The notes below the pieces were generated by a model. The model searched no databases. It saw only the letters and a list, made by a program, of their open reading frames with translations, and had not been told where the DNA came from. Shown in pieces: positions 1 through 7,945 of a stretch of DNA of 26,073 nt (positions within the stretch are counted from its first letter, which is position 1; each line of letters begins with the position of its first letter). This DNA comes from an uncultured Collinsella sp. (GTDB lineage Bacteria > Actinomycetota > Coriobacteriia > Coriobacteriales > Coriobacteriaceae): the NCBI GenBank assembly GCA_902489665.1, contig CABUAT010000028.1:1-26073 (forward strand). The letters run 5' to 3'. The position numbers and the translations under genes are program-made.

Positions 1-267
1 GGACTTGCAGCGACGGACCTCAGGACACTCTTACACCACGTCTGCGCGCGCGACCGTTGTAGGGGTCGCTCGGACGTCATTTTGGGTGGTTTTGCCTGCT
101 ACTAAAATGGTAACAGTACTCATATTTGCCCTTTTTTGCCCACAGACCTTTGAGGGTGCGGCGAAAAGGGCTTGTTTTGATTGTTTGGGGCAGGCACGAG
201 GCGCGGAAACGATGTCTGGAGCGACGGAGCGGCCTGGAATTCATCCGTAGAGGTCTTCATTGGCTGC
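1..267. other. Non-coding left edge of the window
   Basis: I find no convincing gene here; the short open frames lack a Shine-Dalgarno and look like chance. An 8-bp inverted repeat, GCCCTTTT at 128-135 and AAAAGGGC at 164-171, is followed on the plus strand by a T-rich stretch. It could be the weak terminator of a gene lying to the left of the window. A GGACACTCTT string near 23-32 resembles the GGGGACACTCTT repeat core found at 16476, but the match is too short to be sure. Confidence 0.4.
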
Positions 268-308
268 GCCAGGAGTGTCCCTAGGTACCGGTACATAAGG
301 AACGTCCC
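268..308 (-). repeat. Copy of the GGGACGT/GGGACACTCC interspersed repeat
   Basis: Read on the minus strand, this segment has GGGACGTTCCTTA, then a GGTACC-rich middle, then GGGACACTCCTGGC (268-281). The same two blocks occur in the same order, about 45 bp overall, at 16500-16542 on the plus strand. The middle contains the 10-bp palindrome GTACCGGTAC. It lies just beyond the probable terminator of the acyltransferase gene. Whether the element is active is unknown. Confidence 0.55.
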
Positions 309-314
309 TAACTG

Positions 315-352
315 CCGGAGGGGGCGTCTGCCACGGCAGACGCCCCCTCCGG
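315..352 (-). terminator. Strong hairpin after the acyltransferase gene
   Basis: An uninterrupted 18-nt inverted repeat (315-332 with 335-352, CCGGAGGGGGCGTCTGCC in the left arm) is separated by only 2 nt. It sits 23 nt beyond the stop codon of the minus-strand acyltransferase. No clear T run follows on either strand, so it may terminate weakly or protect the mRNA 3' end. Confidence 0.65.
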
Positions 353-375
353 ATGTGGGAAGTTTGCGCTGCAGG

Positions 376-2592
376 TTACTTGTCGGTGCCCAACTTGTGC
401 GGCTTGAGAGCGAGCGCATTGACGAGCGCGTCGGTGGCAGACTTGACGGCTGCCGGCTGCGGATCGTTGACGTGATCCTCGGGGTGTACGGGCAGGTCCT
501 TCTTGACGGCATCGTGGATCAAGTTGAGGTACTCAGTCACGCCAGTGGTCGATAGGTGCGTGCCATCGCCATCGAACAGGTCGTTGCGGTTGGCACTGTA
601 TCCGTACCAATCGATAACGCGCACGTTCTTGTAGCGCGTAGCGGCGTTGGCGATGGCCTGGTTGGTAGAGCCAACCCACGGCTGCGGGCTGCGCGTGTTC
701 ACAAACACCACAATACGCTTATCTCCTGCATCGGCCATGATGGCGTCGATCTGGTCGTCGGTTACCAAGCCGTTGGTGCCCAGGGCAAAGACCACGATCT
801 TGCCGGCAAGGTTCTGCTGGATATAGCCCTCAAATGTCGCGCGCCCCGCATCAAACTGGCGGCCCTTTTCGGCATCGATATGGCTGTGCGGGAACACGCC
901 GTCAAAGGTGTCTACGGCACGCAGCGACACGGAGTCGCCGATCATAAGCAGATCGTAGGAGCCATCGGGGAAGCCGTCGTTGTCCTTGTCGGTGTCGTCG
1001 GCCGCCTGCTGGTCGGTGGGCGCGGTGTTCTTGGCTTCCTTGTTCAGAACTTCGGCGCCCTCGCCGCTCAGCGCAGACGTCTCGGGCACAAAGATCAGGC
1101 CGCCCAGTGCAACGACCAACACGACAGCGCAGGCTGCGCAGACAGGGATGTGCGTGCGTGCCCAGTTGGCGGGCGTGGTGGTGCCATCGCGGAATTCGGC
1201 GACGGTGCGCCCAAAGGCGCCCTTCCTAAACGGAGTCTCGATAAAGCGATAGCAGCACTCTGCCACGGCGACCACCAACAACACCTGCAAAATGTACTGC
1301 CACCACGGCGTATCGTTGATGTTGGCGACCGGGTTCATGAGGAGCAGCAGCGGATAGTGCCACAGGTAGATGCTGTAGGAGCGCTTGCCAACCCACACGA
1401 GTGGCTCGGCGGACAGCGCGCGGGCAACCATTCCCTGGGGCTGCACGCAGGCCGCGATGACCATGAGCGTGAGGATCGAGCACAGCAGCGTGCCTCCGCG
1501 ATACTGGAAGGCGGTGTAGCCGTTGGTGAGCGCGACCATGGCGGCAAGGCCAACCAGACCCACGACGCCCAACACATCGATGGATGCGGGCGAGGACCAA
1601 AAACGCACGAGGGCGCTCGGCTGTGCCGGGGCGGTCTCGGCTGCTTCGTCGGCCTTCTCGCCAGGTTTGCCCTCGGCGTTCTTGCCGTGCTTGGCGGCGC
1701 CAGCCAGGCGATTGAGCCCCAAACGATGAGCGAGACGCACCGGCGCCAGGTCGCGATCGGGGATAAAGGCCATCCAGGCACCCAGCAGCAGCGAGAACAC
1801 GCGGGTGTCGGTGCCGTAGTACACGCGGCTGGGGTCGGCGACAGGGTTGTAAAGCACCATCATGGCTAGGGCAGATACCACGGCAAGGCCCAGAACCACG
1901 CGGCGCGTGTTGGGTTTGCTCACATGCATGGATACCATGGCAAACAGCAGTGGCGGCCAAATCAGGTAGAACTGTTCCTCGATGGCAAGCGACCAAAAGT
2001 GCGTGAGCGGCGAGGGGTCGCCCAGAGCATTGAAGTACGAGACGTTTTGGGCAATCTGCCACCAGTTGTTGAAGAACAGCAGCGACGGCAGGATGTCGGG
2101 GCGCATCTTGGTGAGCATCACGTGGTTAAAGAGAGTGCACAGCGCGCAGGTTACCACCACGACGGTCACCACGGCGGGGACCAGGCGACGGATGCGGCGA
2201 ATCCAGAAGCTCTTAAGGTCGATGCGTCCGGTCTTAGCGACTTCGTTGAGCAGCAAGCGCGTGATCAGATAGCCCGAAAGCACAAAGAAGATCGTGACGC
2301 CAAGCAGGCCGCCCTGCGCCCACGTGAGGTTAAGGTGATAGAGCACCACCGCGACGACGGCGAGCGTACGCAGGCCGTCAAGGGCAGGGATGTAGCGGGA
2401 TTTGGGGCGAGCAGGCGTCTGCTCCGCGGCGGGAGTGTTGGCGCGGCCCGCGTTGTTGGCAGAAGCACGATGGGGGCTCACGGTGCGTCGCGGTTCGTTG
2501 GCACGGCGTTCGCCCTTCACGCGTTCGTGCGGCGCCGGCTCGTTGCCCGTGCGGCGTCGACCGCGCGAGCCCGATTGCGAGAGTTGTTCCAT
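376..2592 (-). CDS. OatA-like membrane O-acyltransferase with C-terminal SGNH domain
   Basis: 738 residues. A basic, disordered N-terminus (1-65) precedes an Acyl_transf_3 membrane domain (about 66-455). That domain shows the family's LDGLR near 71, the likely catalytic histidine in YH (85-86), an RRIRRLVPA loop (132-140) and FYLIWPP (208-214). After a further membrane helix (482-502) and an acidic linker comes an extracellular SGNH hydrolase-like domain. It has GDS with Ser554, GTN at 605-607 and DGTH with Asp676 and His679. In this family the membrane part passes acyl groups to the SGNH part, which acetylates peptidoglycan or another surface glycan outside the cell; the substrate cannot be told from sequence. 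The start has only a weak ribosome site, but no other in-frame ATG lies nearby. A possible minus-strand -10 (TACAAT) is at 2632-2637. The gene is monocistronic and divergent from rbsK. Confidence 0.9.
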   Translation of the reverse strand: MEQLSQSGSRGRRRTGNEPAPHERVKGERRANEPRRTVSPHRASANNAGRANTPAAEQTPARPKSRYIPALDGLRTLAVVAVVLYHLNLTWAQGGLLGVTIFFVLSGYLITRLLLNEVAKTGRIDLKSFWIRRIRRLVPAVVTVVVVTCALCTLFNHVMLTKMRPDILPSLLFFNNWWQIAQNVSYFNALGDPSPLTHFWSLAIEEQFYLIWPPLLFAMVSMHVSKPNTRRVVLGLAVVSALAMMVLYNPVADPSRVYYGTDTRVFSLLLGAWMAFIPDRDLAPVRLAHRLGLNRLAGAAKHGKNAEGKPGEKADEAAETAPAQPSALVRFWSSPASIDVLGVVGLVGLAAMVALTNGYTAFQYRGGTLLCSILTLMVIAACVQPQGMVARALSAEPLVWVGKRSYSIYLWHYPLLLLMNPVANINDTPWWQYILQVLLVVAVAECCYRFIETPFRKGAFGRTVAEFRDGTTTPANWARTHIPVCAACAVVLVVALGGLIFVPETSALSGEGAEVLNKEAKNTAPTDQQAADDTDKDNDGFPDGSYDLLMIGDSVSLRAVDTFDGVFPHSHIDAEKGRQFDAGRATFEGYIQQNLAGKIVVFALGTNGLVTDDQIDAIMADAGDKRIVVFVNTRSPQPWVGSTNQAIANAATRYKNVRVIDWYGYSANRNDLFDGDGTHLSTTGVTEYLNLIHDAVKKDLPVHPEDHVNDPQPAAVKSATDALVNALALKPHKLGTDK

Positions 2593-2779
2593 AAAATATC
2601 ATCCAATGACGAGAATAATCAGCACGCCTTCATTGTAGCTGCCTGCTCCTGTGAATGCTTGCTGCTGGCGCAAGCTCAAGCGCGCGTCCACATCAAAGTG
2701 AACTAAAGTTATAGGGGGTGCGAGAGTGCACGATCGACGGCTGGCGGTGGGCATAAGGCCCGCAGATGAGGAGGTTTCC

Positions 2780-3742
2780 ATGGCAGATCGCGGCATCGTT
2801 GCGGTGTTCGGCAGCATGAACATGGACCTTTCGGTGGCGTGCGAGCGCATACCGCGTGCGGGCGAGACCGTCGGCGGCAGCGGGTTTATCACCAACGCCG
2901 GCGGCAAGGGCGCCAATCAGGCCGTAGCTGCCGCGCGTATGGGCGCTTGCACGCACATGATCGGCGCGGTCGGTCGCGACGCGTTCGGCGCGTCGCTCGT
3001 GGCGGGGCTCCAAGACGCCGGCGTGGACTGTGACTTTGTAGTGCATCGCGATGATGTGGAGACGGGAACGGCGACCATCATTCGCTGCGAGGGAGACAAC
3101 CGCATCGTGCTGTCGCCGGGCGCCAACCATGCGCTTGCGGGCGAGGACGTTGCCCGCGCGCTGAGGCGTCTGGTGGCCGATGAACTCGATAGTGACGCCA
3201 GCGAGATTGCCCCGGCTGCCGGAAGCGTCTTTATCGCCCAGGGCGAATGTGACCTTGCGGCGACGGCCGAGGCGCTTGTTTGCGCTCACGAGCTGGGGTT
3301 CTATACGGTCTTTAATCCAGCGCCTGCCTGTGAGCTGCCTGCGGAGGCCTGGCCTGCGGTCGACCTGGTCTGTCCCAACGAGACCGAGTGCCAGGTTCTG
3401 ACGGGCATTCTGCCCACGGATGATGCGAGTTGCGTCGCCGCGCTCAATGCGCTGCTCGACAAGGGCGCCGGAGCTGCGGTCATCACGTTGGGCGGCGCCG
3501 GGTCGGTTACGCTCGGCGATGACGGCGAGCTGCTGCGCATGCCGGCACTTTCGAGTACGGTAGTCGATACCACGGCCGCCGGCGATACGTTTATCGGCGC
3601 GTTGGCGGCGGCTCGCCTAGAGGGCTTGCCGCTCTTTGAGTGCATGGCTGCGGGTGCTCGCGCCTCGGCAGTGACGGTGTCGCGCCTGGGCGCTCAGCAA
3701 TCGATTCCCACGCGCGCCGAAGTTGAACATTGGTTTGGTTAA
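2780..3742 (+). CDS. rbsK: Ribokinase (PfkB family)
   Basis: 320 residues, close to the usual ribokinase length. It phosphorylates D-ribose to ribose 5-phosphate in the cytoplasm. The first PfkB signature is visible as GGKGANQAVAAARMG, and the second as DTTAAGDTFIGAL, whose GD aspartate is the catalytic base. FGSMNMDL at the N-terminus and NPAPA in the middle are also typical. The ATG at 2780 is chosen because AGGAGG (2769-2774) precedes it by 5 nt; an upstream in-frame ATG at 2726 has no such site. The nucleoside hydrolase gene starts 30 nt after the stop, suggesting one operon in which ribose released from nucleosides is activated at once. Another PfkB sugar or nucleoside kinase is possible but less likely. 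Confidence 0.9.
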   Translation: MADRGIVAVFGSMNMDLSVACERIPRAGETVGGSGFITNAGGKGANQAVAAARMGACTHMIGAVGRDAFGASLVAGLQDAGVDCDFVVHRDDVETGTATIIRCEGDNRIVLSPGANHALAGEDVARALRRLVADELDSDASEIAPAAGSVFIAQGECDLAATAEALVCAHELGFYTVFNPAPACELPAEAWPAVDLVCPNETECQVLTGILPTDDASCVAALNALLDKGAGAAVITLGGAGSVTLGDDGELLRMPALSSTVVDTTAAGDTFIGALAAARLEGLPLFECMAAGARASAVTVSRLGAQQSIPTRAEVEHWFG

Positions 3743-3772
3743 ACGATAAAGACGGAGAAGCGGAGTAGAACA

Positions 3773-4747
3773 ATGGCAATCAAGAAGCTGATCCTTGATC
3801 TGGATATGGGTGTGGACGATGCGATGGCGCTGGCCTATGCCATCGCGAGCCCCGAGGTGGAGCTCGTGGGCATCACCACGTGCTTTGGCAACGTGCGCGT
3901 CGAGCAATCGGCGCACAACTGCCTGGCGGTGCTCGATCTGCTGGGTCGCCCCGAGGTTCCGGTGTACCTGGGTGCCGACCGTCCTCTGCAGGCGACTGAG
4001 CCCTATACGCCGCCGGCGTCCACCGCGCTCATTCACGGCAAGAACGGCATCGGCGGCGCGAGCGTGCCCGCGTCGCCCTACGAGCCGGTGGGGGCGACCT
4101 CGGCCGACGGCAACGCCGCGGTCGATTATCTGATCGATGCCGCGCGCACCTATGGTCCCGATCTGGTCTACGTAGCGACTGGCCCGCTCTCCAACCTGGC
4201 GCTCGCCCTGGAGCGCGATGCGGCGGCGATGATGTCCATCGGCCGCGTGGTCGTGATGGGCGGCGCCCTTACCGTGCCCGGTAACGTGAGCGCGGGCGCC
4301 GAGGCCAACATGGCGAGCGACCCCGAGGCAGCCGACGCGGTGCTGCGCTCGGGCCGTAAGCTCACCATGGTGGGTCTGGACGTGACGCATCGCGTGGTGC
4401 TCACACGCCGCGACATTGCCGGCTGGACGGGCTCGGGCACCATGGCGGGCTGCGCATTTGCGAGCATGGTCGAGCACTACATTGGCTCGTACGAGATGAA
4501 CGCACCCTACCTGGGTGGTTGTGCGCTGCACGATCCGCTGGCCGTTGCCGTGGCGATCGACCCCACGCTCGTAGGTGCGCTCGGCTGCAACCTGCGTGTT
4601 GATCTGCTGGGCGAGTACCGCGGTCGCACCATCTGCGATGAGCGCCGCCTGTCCGATCCGGACAAGAGCACGCTTGTGGCACTGACCTTGGATGCTCCGC
4701 GCTTCCTGTCCGAGTTCAAGACGCGTATGGCCCGTGTCCTTGGCTAA
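3773..4747 (+). CDS. Inosine-uridine preferring nucleoside hydrolase (IUNH family)
   Basis: 324 residues. Members hydrolyse the N-glycosidic bond of ribonucleosides, giving free base and ribose. The calcium-binding motif is present as DLDMGVDDA (Asp9, Asp11, Asp15, Asp16); position 12 is Met where most relatives have Pro. The AGAEANMASDPEAA segment (Asn179) and GLDVTH (201-206) match conserved family blocks. ALHDPLAVA supplies the active-site His253 and the last metal ligand, Asp254. It sits directly behind rbsK, which fits a nucleoside-to-ribose-5-phosphate salvage pair. A purine, pyrimidine or broad preference cannot be assigned from sequence, so no rih symbol is given. Confidence 0.9.
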   Translation: MAIKKLILDLDMGVDDAMALAYAIASPEVELVGITTCFGNVRVEQSAHNCLAVLDLLGRPEVPVYLGADRPLQATEPYTPPASTALIHGKNGIGGASVPASPYEPVGATSADGNAAVDYLIDAARTYGPDLVYVATGPLSNLALALERDAAAMMSIGRVVVMGGALTVPGNVSAGAEANMASDPEAADAVLRSGRKLTMVGLDVTHRVVLTRRDIAGWTGSGTMAGCAFASMVEHYIGSYEMNAPYLGGCALHDPLAVAVAIDPTLVGALGCNLRVDLLGEYRGRTICDERRLSDPDKSTLVALTLDAPRFLSEFKTRMARVLG

Positions 4748-4827
4748 GTTGTCTTTTTGGGACGGGGCTTTTTTGACTGTTATGATTGGTGCGACCATTC
4801 GAGCCAGCTAAAAGAGCCCGTCCCAAA
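4733..4827 (+). promoter_or_regulatory. Competing complementary segments between nucleoside hydrolase and luxS
   Basis: TTTGGGACGGGGCT (4756-4769) runs into T6. It can pair imperfectly with the end of the upstream gene (around 4730-4739), giving a terminator-like fold. It can also pair almost perfectly with AGCCCGTCCCAAA (4815-4827), just upstream of the luxS ribosome site. The first fold would end the rbsK operon. The second would form a 46-nt-loop hairpin if transcription continues into luxS. A direct regulatory role is inference. Confidence 0.4.
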
Positions 4828-4849
4828 TTGACTACCGAGAGGATCTGCC

Positions 4850-5338
4850 ATGGAGCGCATTGCGAGCTTTTCCGTTGACCATCTGTTGCTTGAGCCCGGC
4901 GTGTATGTGAGCCGCATCGACCGCGATCCGGCGACCGGGTCCGCCGTCACCACCTTTGACCTGCGCCTGACCACGCCCAACAAGGAGCCGGTCATGAACA
5001 CGGCCGAGTGCCACACCATCGAGCACCTGGGCGCGACGTTCCTTCGCAATCATGCCGAGTGGTCGGGCCGCATTGTCTACTTTGGCCCCATGGGCTGCCG
5101 CACGGGCTTTTACCTGGTTGTGTTTGGCGAGGTGACGAGCGAGGAGATCCTGCCGCTCGTGCGTGAGCTGTTCGAGTTTGTCGCCGGCTTTGAGGGCGAT
5201 GTCCCCGGTGCCGCTCCCGAGGAGTGCGGTAACTACCTGGACCAGAACCTCCCCATGGCCAACTGGCTTGCGCGCCGCTACCTCGACCGCGACCTGGCCG
5301 ATATCGACGAGAAGCACCTGCACTATCAGCAGGCGTAA
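4850..5338 (+). CDS. luxS: S-ribosylhomocysteine lyase LuxS
   Basis: 162 residues, normal for LuxS. It cleaves S-ribosylhomocysteine to homocysteine and 4,5-dihydroxy-2,3-pentanedione, the AI-2 precursor, in the activated methyl cycle. The metal site is visible as HTIEH (His55, Glu58, His59) with Cys126 in EECGNYLD. GCRTGFYL holds the catalytic Cys83. GAGAGG (4837-4842) precedes the ATG by 7 nt. It appears to be a single gene with its own terminator downstream. No Pfs/MTAN or methionine-cycle gene is visible nearby, so the role may be metabolic detoxification, AI-2 signalling or both. Confidence 0.97.
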   Translation: MERIASFSVDHLLLEPGVYVSRIDRDPATGSAVTTFDLRLTTPNKEPVMNTAECHTIEHLGATFLRNHAEWSGRIVYFGPMGCRTGFYLVVFGEVTSEEILPLVRELFEFVAGFEGDVPGAAPEECGNYLDQNLPMANWLARRYLDRDLADIDEKHLHYQQA

Positions 5339-5347
5339 GGGCTTTAT

Positions 5348-5378
5348 CGCCCAAAACGCGCGCATTGGGCGCCTTTTT
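5348..5378 (+). terminator. Rho-independent terminator of luxS
   Basis: CGCCCAA (5348-5354) pairs with TTGGGCG (5365-5371), followed by CC and T5. It begins 10 nt after the luxS stop codon. Confidence 0.75.
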
Positions 5379-5399
5379 GCTGAGTGGTCGGGACGAGTG

Positions 5400-5428
5400 T
5401 TTAAAATCGCTTATGTTTGTTCTAGAAT
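5400..5428 (+). promoter_or_regulatory. Probable sigma70-type promoter of the DUF4867 gene
   Basis: TTTAAA (5400-5405), a 17-bp spacer and TAGAAT (5423-5428) lie 34 nt before the start codon. The region is A+T-rich compared with its surroundings. A TTATGT/ACATAA inverted repeat (5411-5416, 5442-5447) spans the -10 and could be an operator, but is short. Confidence 0.5.
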
Positions 5429-5462
5429 GTTCATACTGTCACATAAACGAACAGGAGCGAAC

Positions 5463-6107
5463 ATGCATATCTACTCTGTCAACGATCCCGAGTTCAAGTC
5501 CTATGGCAACGTTTGGGATAACGTTCCGTCCGAGCTTACGTCGCCCGTGCTCGAGGCGCTCTCTGCCACGCCCATTCCCGAGGGCAGCAAGTACGTTGCG
5601 AGTGCGCCGGAGCTCGAGGACGTCAAGGATGCCGACAAGCTTGGCTTTCTCATGTTTGGTGGCCGTCCCTTCCAGCTCGGCTGGTGCAACGGCCACAATA
5701 CACGACTCAACTGCCTGGAGTATCACCGCGCGAGCGAATTCAACTTGGGCGCTCGCGACTTTATCCTGCTCGTGGCGCATCGCTGGGAGATCGAGGACGG
5801 CAAGCTCGACACCGCGTGCGTCAAGGCGTTTCGCGTGCCGGCGGGTACGGTCGTCGAAGTCTTCAACACCACGCTCCACTACACGCCGTGCATGGTCGAC
5901 GACGGTGGCTTCCAGGTGATGGTGGCGCTGCCCGCCGGCACCAACGGCCCGCGCCCCGAGGCTGCGGCCGACATGCCTGCGGCCGGCGACAGCTACTGCT
6001 ACTGGAAGGCCGACAAGTGGGTCCTCTGCCATGCTGACAGCCCCAAGGCAGCCGAAGGCGGCTACGTTGGCCTCATCGGCAAAAACCTCGACATCGCCGT
6101 GGACTAG
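5463..6107 (+). CDS. DUF4867 family protein
   Basis: 214 residues, soluble and without a signal peptide. It resembles DUF4867 proteins, which have no established function and which I recall being found beside sugar-catabolism genes. Features include a Trp/His/Cys-rich centre (GWCNGHNTRLNCLEYH) and a beta-rich part with HRWEIEDGKLDT and FRVPAGTVVEVFNTTLHYTP, suggestive of a cupin-like fold acting on a small sugar or ureido compound; this is inference. The ATG at 5463 is chosen because AGGAG lies 7 nt upstream and a promoter precedes it; the frame stays open further upstream across the luxS terminator, which is not credible as coding. The neighbouring 6-phospho-beta-glucosidase gene supports a carbohydrate role, although two hairpins separate them. 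Confidence 0.8.
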   Translation: MHIYSVNDPEFKSYGNVWDNVPSELTSPVLEALSATPIPEGSKYVASAPELEDVKDADKLGFLMFGGRPFQLGWCNGHNTRLNCLEYHRASEFNLGARDFILLVAHRWEIEDGKLDTACVKAFRVPAGTVVEVFNTTLHYTPCMVDDGGFQVMVALPAGTNGPRPEAAADMPAAGDSYCYWKADKWVLCHADSPKAAEGGYVGLIGKNLDIAVD

Positions 6108-6115
6108 AATCTTCC

Positions 6116-6172
6116 GTCTCGATCTGTAACATCTAGCGGGCTAAATCGTCTCTACCTGTTACAGATCGAGAC
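6116..6172 (+). terminator. 16-bp perfect dyad after the DUF4867 gene
   Basis: GTCTCGATCTGTAACA (6116-6131) is repeated inverted at 6157-6172 around a 25-nt loop. It starts 8 nt after the stop codon. There is no T run, so it may be a weak terminator, a 3'-end stabiliser or a protein-binding dyad. Confidence 0.5.
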
Positions 6173-6179
6173 AAACTGC

Positions 6180-6226
6180 CCCCAAACCACCACAAAGGTG
6201 CCTGTCCCCTTTGTGGTGGTTTGGGG
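6180..6226 (+). repeat. 19-bp perfect hairpin of the CCACAAAGG repeat type
   Basis: CCCCAAACCACCACAAAGG (6180-6198) pairs perfectly with 6208-6226 around a 9-nt loop. The right arm (CCTTTGTGGTGGTTT) recurs almost unchanged in the mgtA leader at 21312-21326, with the CCACAAAGG partner at 21293-21301. The left arm resembles CCAAACCTACCAAAAAGG at 24124-24141, upstream of the EIIA gene. It may serve as a terminator, but its recurrence marks it as an interspersed palindromic element. Confidence 0.65.
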
Positions 6227-6231
6227 CGGCG

Positions 6232-6336
6232 GTATCAGAAAGTGTCAGACGGGGGCGGCTGCCGGGCCGCCGTGTGCGAAAAGAAGTATCGGCCTGCGTC
6301 GCTGTCGTTGGGCGAGGCCCTATTTGCGGGGATACT
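6232..6336 (+). promoter_or_regulatory. Candidate structured leader upstream of the 6-phospho-beta-glucosidase gene
   Basis: Blocks GTATCAGAAAGTGTCAG (6232-6248), GCGAAAAGAAGTATCGG (6276-6292) and GATACT (6331-6336) recur in the same order upstream of the EIIA gene (24170-24273). Spacing is 44 versus 43 nt between the starts of the first two blocks, and the GTRTCGG-to-GATACT interval is exactly 51 nt in both. AGTATC pairs with GATACT; in the other copy AGTGTC still pairs through G-U. The start codon follows 36 nt after GATACT. An antiterminator, riboswitch-like element or regulator target would all fit; the class is not recognised. Confidence 0.5.
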
Positions 6337-6372
6337 GAAACCACGACAAGCAGCGTGCGAAAGGATTGATAC

Positions 6373-7803
6373 ATGGCTTTCCGTAATGACTTCCTGTGGG
6401 GCGGCGCAACGGCTGCCAACCAGTGCGAGGGCGCCTACAACGTGGACGGCCGCGGCCTGGCCAACGTGGACGTGGCTCCGCACGGCCCCGAGCGCTATGC
6501 GGTGGTCTCCGGCCAGCGCAAGATGCTCGACTTCGAGGACGGCTATTACTATCCCGCGCAGACCGGCATCGATTTCTATCACCATTACAAGGAGGACATC
6601 GCCCTCTTTGCCGAGATGGGCTTTAAGACCTTCCGCATGAGCCTGGCTTGGACCCGCATTTTCCCCAACGGCGACGAGACCGAGCCCAACGAGGCTGGCC
6701 TGGCCTTCTACGAGGACGTATTCCGCGAGTGTCAGGCGCACGGCATCGAGCCACTCGTTACCATCACGCACTTCGACTGCCCGATTCACCTCATCAAGGA
6801 GTACGGCGGCTGGCGCAACCGCAAGCTCATCGACTTCTACAAGAACCTCGCGACCACGATCTTCACCCGCTACAAGGGTCTGGTGAAGTACTGGCTTACC
6901 TTCAACGAGATCAATATGATCTTGCAGCTGCCGTTTATGGGTGCCGGTCTGGTCTTTGAGGAGGGCGAGAACAAGGAGGCTGTCGAGTACCTGGCCGCCC
7001 ACAACGAGCTCGTCGCCAGCGCTTGGGCAACCAAGATCGCCCACGAGATCGACCCCGAGGTCAAGATTGGCTGCATGCTCGCCGCAGGTAGCTACTACCC
7101 CTATAGCTGCCGTCCGGGCGATGTGCGCCAGGCGCAGCTCGACAATCAGGACAATTACTTCTTCGTCGACGTCCAGAGCCGCGGCTACTACCCGGCCTAT
7201 GCCGTCAAGAAGCTCGAGCGCTTGGGCATCGATGTGGGTATGACCGACGAGGACCGTGAGATTCTGGCCGCCAACACCGTCGACTTCATCAGCTTTAGCT
7301 ACTACAGCACCCGCTGCTCTGCCGGTGCCGACAACCCCGATGTCGAGCGCACCCAGGGTAACGCCTTCGCCGGCGCCAAGAACCCCTACCTGCAGGAGAG
7401 CCAGTGGGGCTGGGCCATCGATCCGCTGGGCTTCCGCATCACCCTCAACGACCTGTACGACCGTTATCAGAAGCCGCTGTTTGCGGTTGAGAACGGTCTG
7501 GGTGCCAAGGATGTTGTCGAGGAGGATGGCTCCATCAACGACGACTACCGTATCGACTACCTGCGCCAGCATATCGCCGCGATGCGTGATGCGGTGACCG
7601 AGGACGGCGTTGACCTGCTGGGCTACACCACCTGGGGCCCGATCGACCTGGTGTCTGCCGGCACAGGCGAGATGTCCAAGCGCTACGGCTTTATCTATGT
7701 CGACCGCGATGATGCGGGCAACGGCACTCTCAAGCGTTCCAAGAAGAAGAGCTTCGACTGGTACAAGCATGTCATTGAAACGAACGGTGAGGACCTGTCC
7801 TAA
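6373..7803 (+). CDS. 6-phospho-beta-glucosidase (GH1)
   Basis: 476 residues, full length for family GH1. It hydrolyses phosphorylated beta-glucosides such as cellobiose 6-phosphate or aryl-glucoside 6-phosphates delivered by a PTS. The N-terminal FLWGGATAANQCEGAY is the family signature. The acid/base is Glu179 in TFNEIN and the nucleophile is Glu373 in FAVENGLG. Ser428 (LVSAG) and the SKRYGFIYVD segment (Lys436, Tyr438) correspond to the phosphate-binding residues that separate 6-phospho enzymes from ordinary beta-glucosidases. A GAAAGG site precedes the ATG. No PTS permease is next to it, but an EIIA(Glc) gene with a similar upstream region lies at 24432. A phospho-beta-galactosidase is possible but less likely. 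The symbol is left empty because bglA, bglB and ascB cannot be separated. Confidence 0.92.
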   Translation: MAFRNDFLWGGATAANQCEGAYNVDGRGLANVDVAPHGPERYAVVSGQRKMLDFEDGYYYPAQTGIDFYHHYKEDIALFAEMGFKTFRMSLAWTRIFPNGDETEPNEAGLAFYEDVFRECQAHGIEPLVTITHFDCPIHLIKEYGGWRNRKLIDFYKNLATTIFTRYKGLVKYWLTFNEINMILQLPFMGAGLVFEEGENKEAVEYLAAHNELVASAWATKIAHEIDPEVKIGCMLAAGSYYPYSCRPGDVRQAQLDNQDNYFFVDVQSRGYYPAYAVKKLERLGIDVGMTDEDREILAANTVDFISFSYYSTRCSAGADNPDVERTQGNAFAGAKNPYLQESQWGWAIDPLGFRITLNDLYDRYQKPLFAVENGLGAKDVVEEDGSINDDYRIDYLRQHIAAMRDAVTEDGVDLLGYTTWGPIDLVSAGTGEMSKRYGFIYVDRDDAGNGTLKRSKKKSFDWYKHVIETNGEDLS

Positions 7804-7839
7804 GGGCACTGAGGCGCTCAACTTCAGAGTCTCCTAACC

Positions 7840-7878
7840 AAGGCGCCCGGCGAGCAGTTAATGCATGCCGGGCGCCTT
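7840..7878 (+). terminator. Hairpin terminator after the 6-phospho-beta-glucosidase gene
   Basis: A perfect 12-bp stem, AAGGCGCCCGGC (7840-7851) with GCCGGGCGCCTT (7867-7878), has a 15-nt loop. It lies 36 nt after the stop. No T run follows. Confidence 0.6.
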
Positions 7879-7945
7879 GCCGTCTGCGGATTTTGGGACA
7901 TGCGGCCCGCTTTTTCGACCCATCTGTCGGTACACTAAAAGCACT

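Noticed and set aside
556..1869. Long open frame (437 codons) on the plus strand within the acyltransferase gene
   Set aside because: It lies opposite a clear two-domain enzyme, has no ribosome site and reads as low-complexity Gly/His/Arg sequence typical of the antisense of G+C-rich genes.
5163..5462. N-terminal extension of the DUF4867 protein
   Set aside because: The frame runs through luxS and its terminator; AGGAG and a promoter support the start at 5463.
6235..7821. 528-codon minus-strand frame opposite the 6-phospho-beta-glucosidase
   Set aside because: Its sequence is a Val/Leu/Ala-rich mirror of the GH1 gene, with no motifs; the plus-strand product has full catalytic residues.
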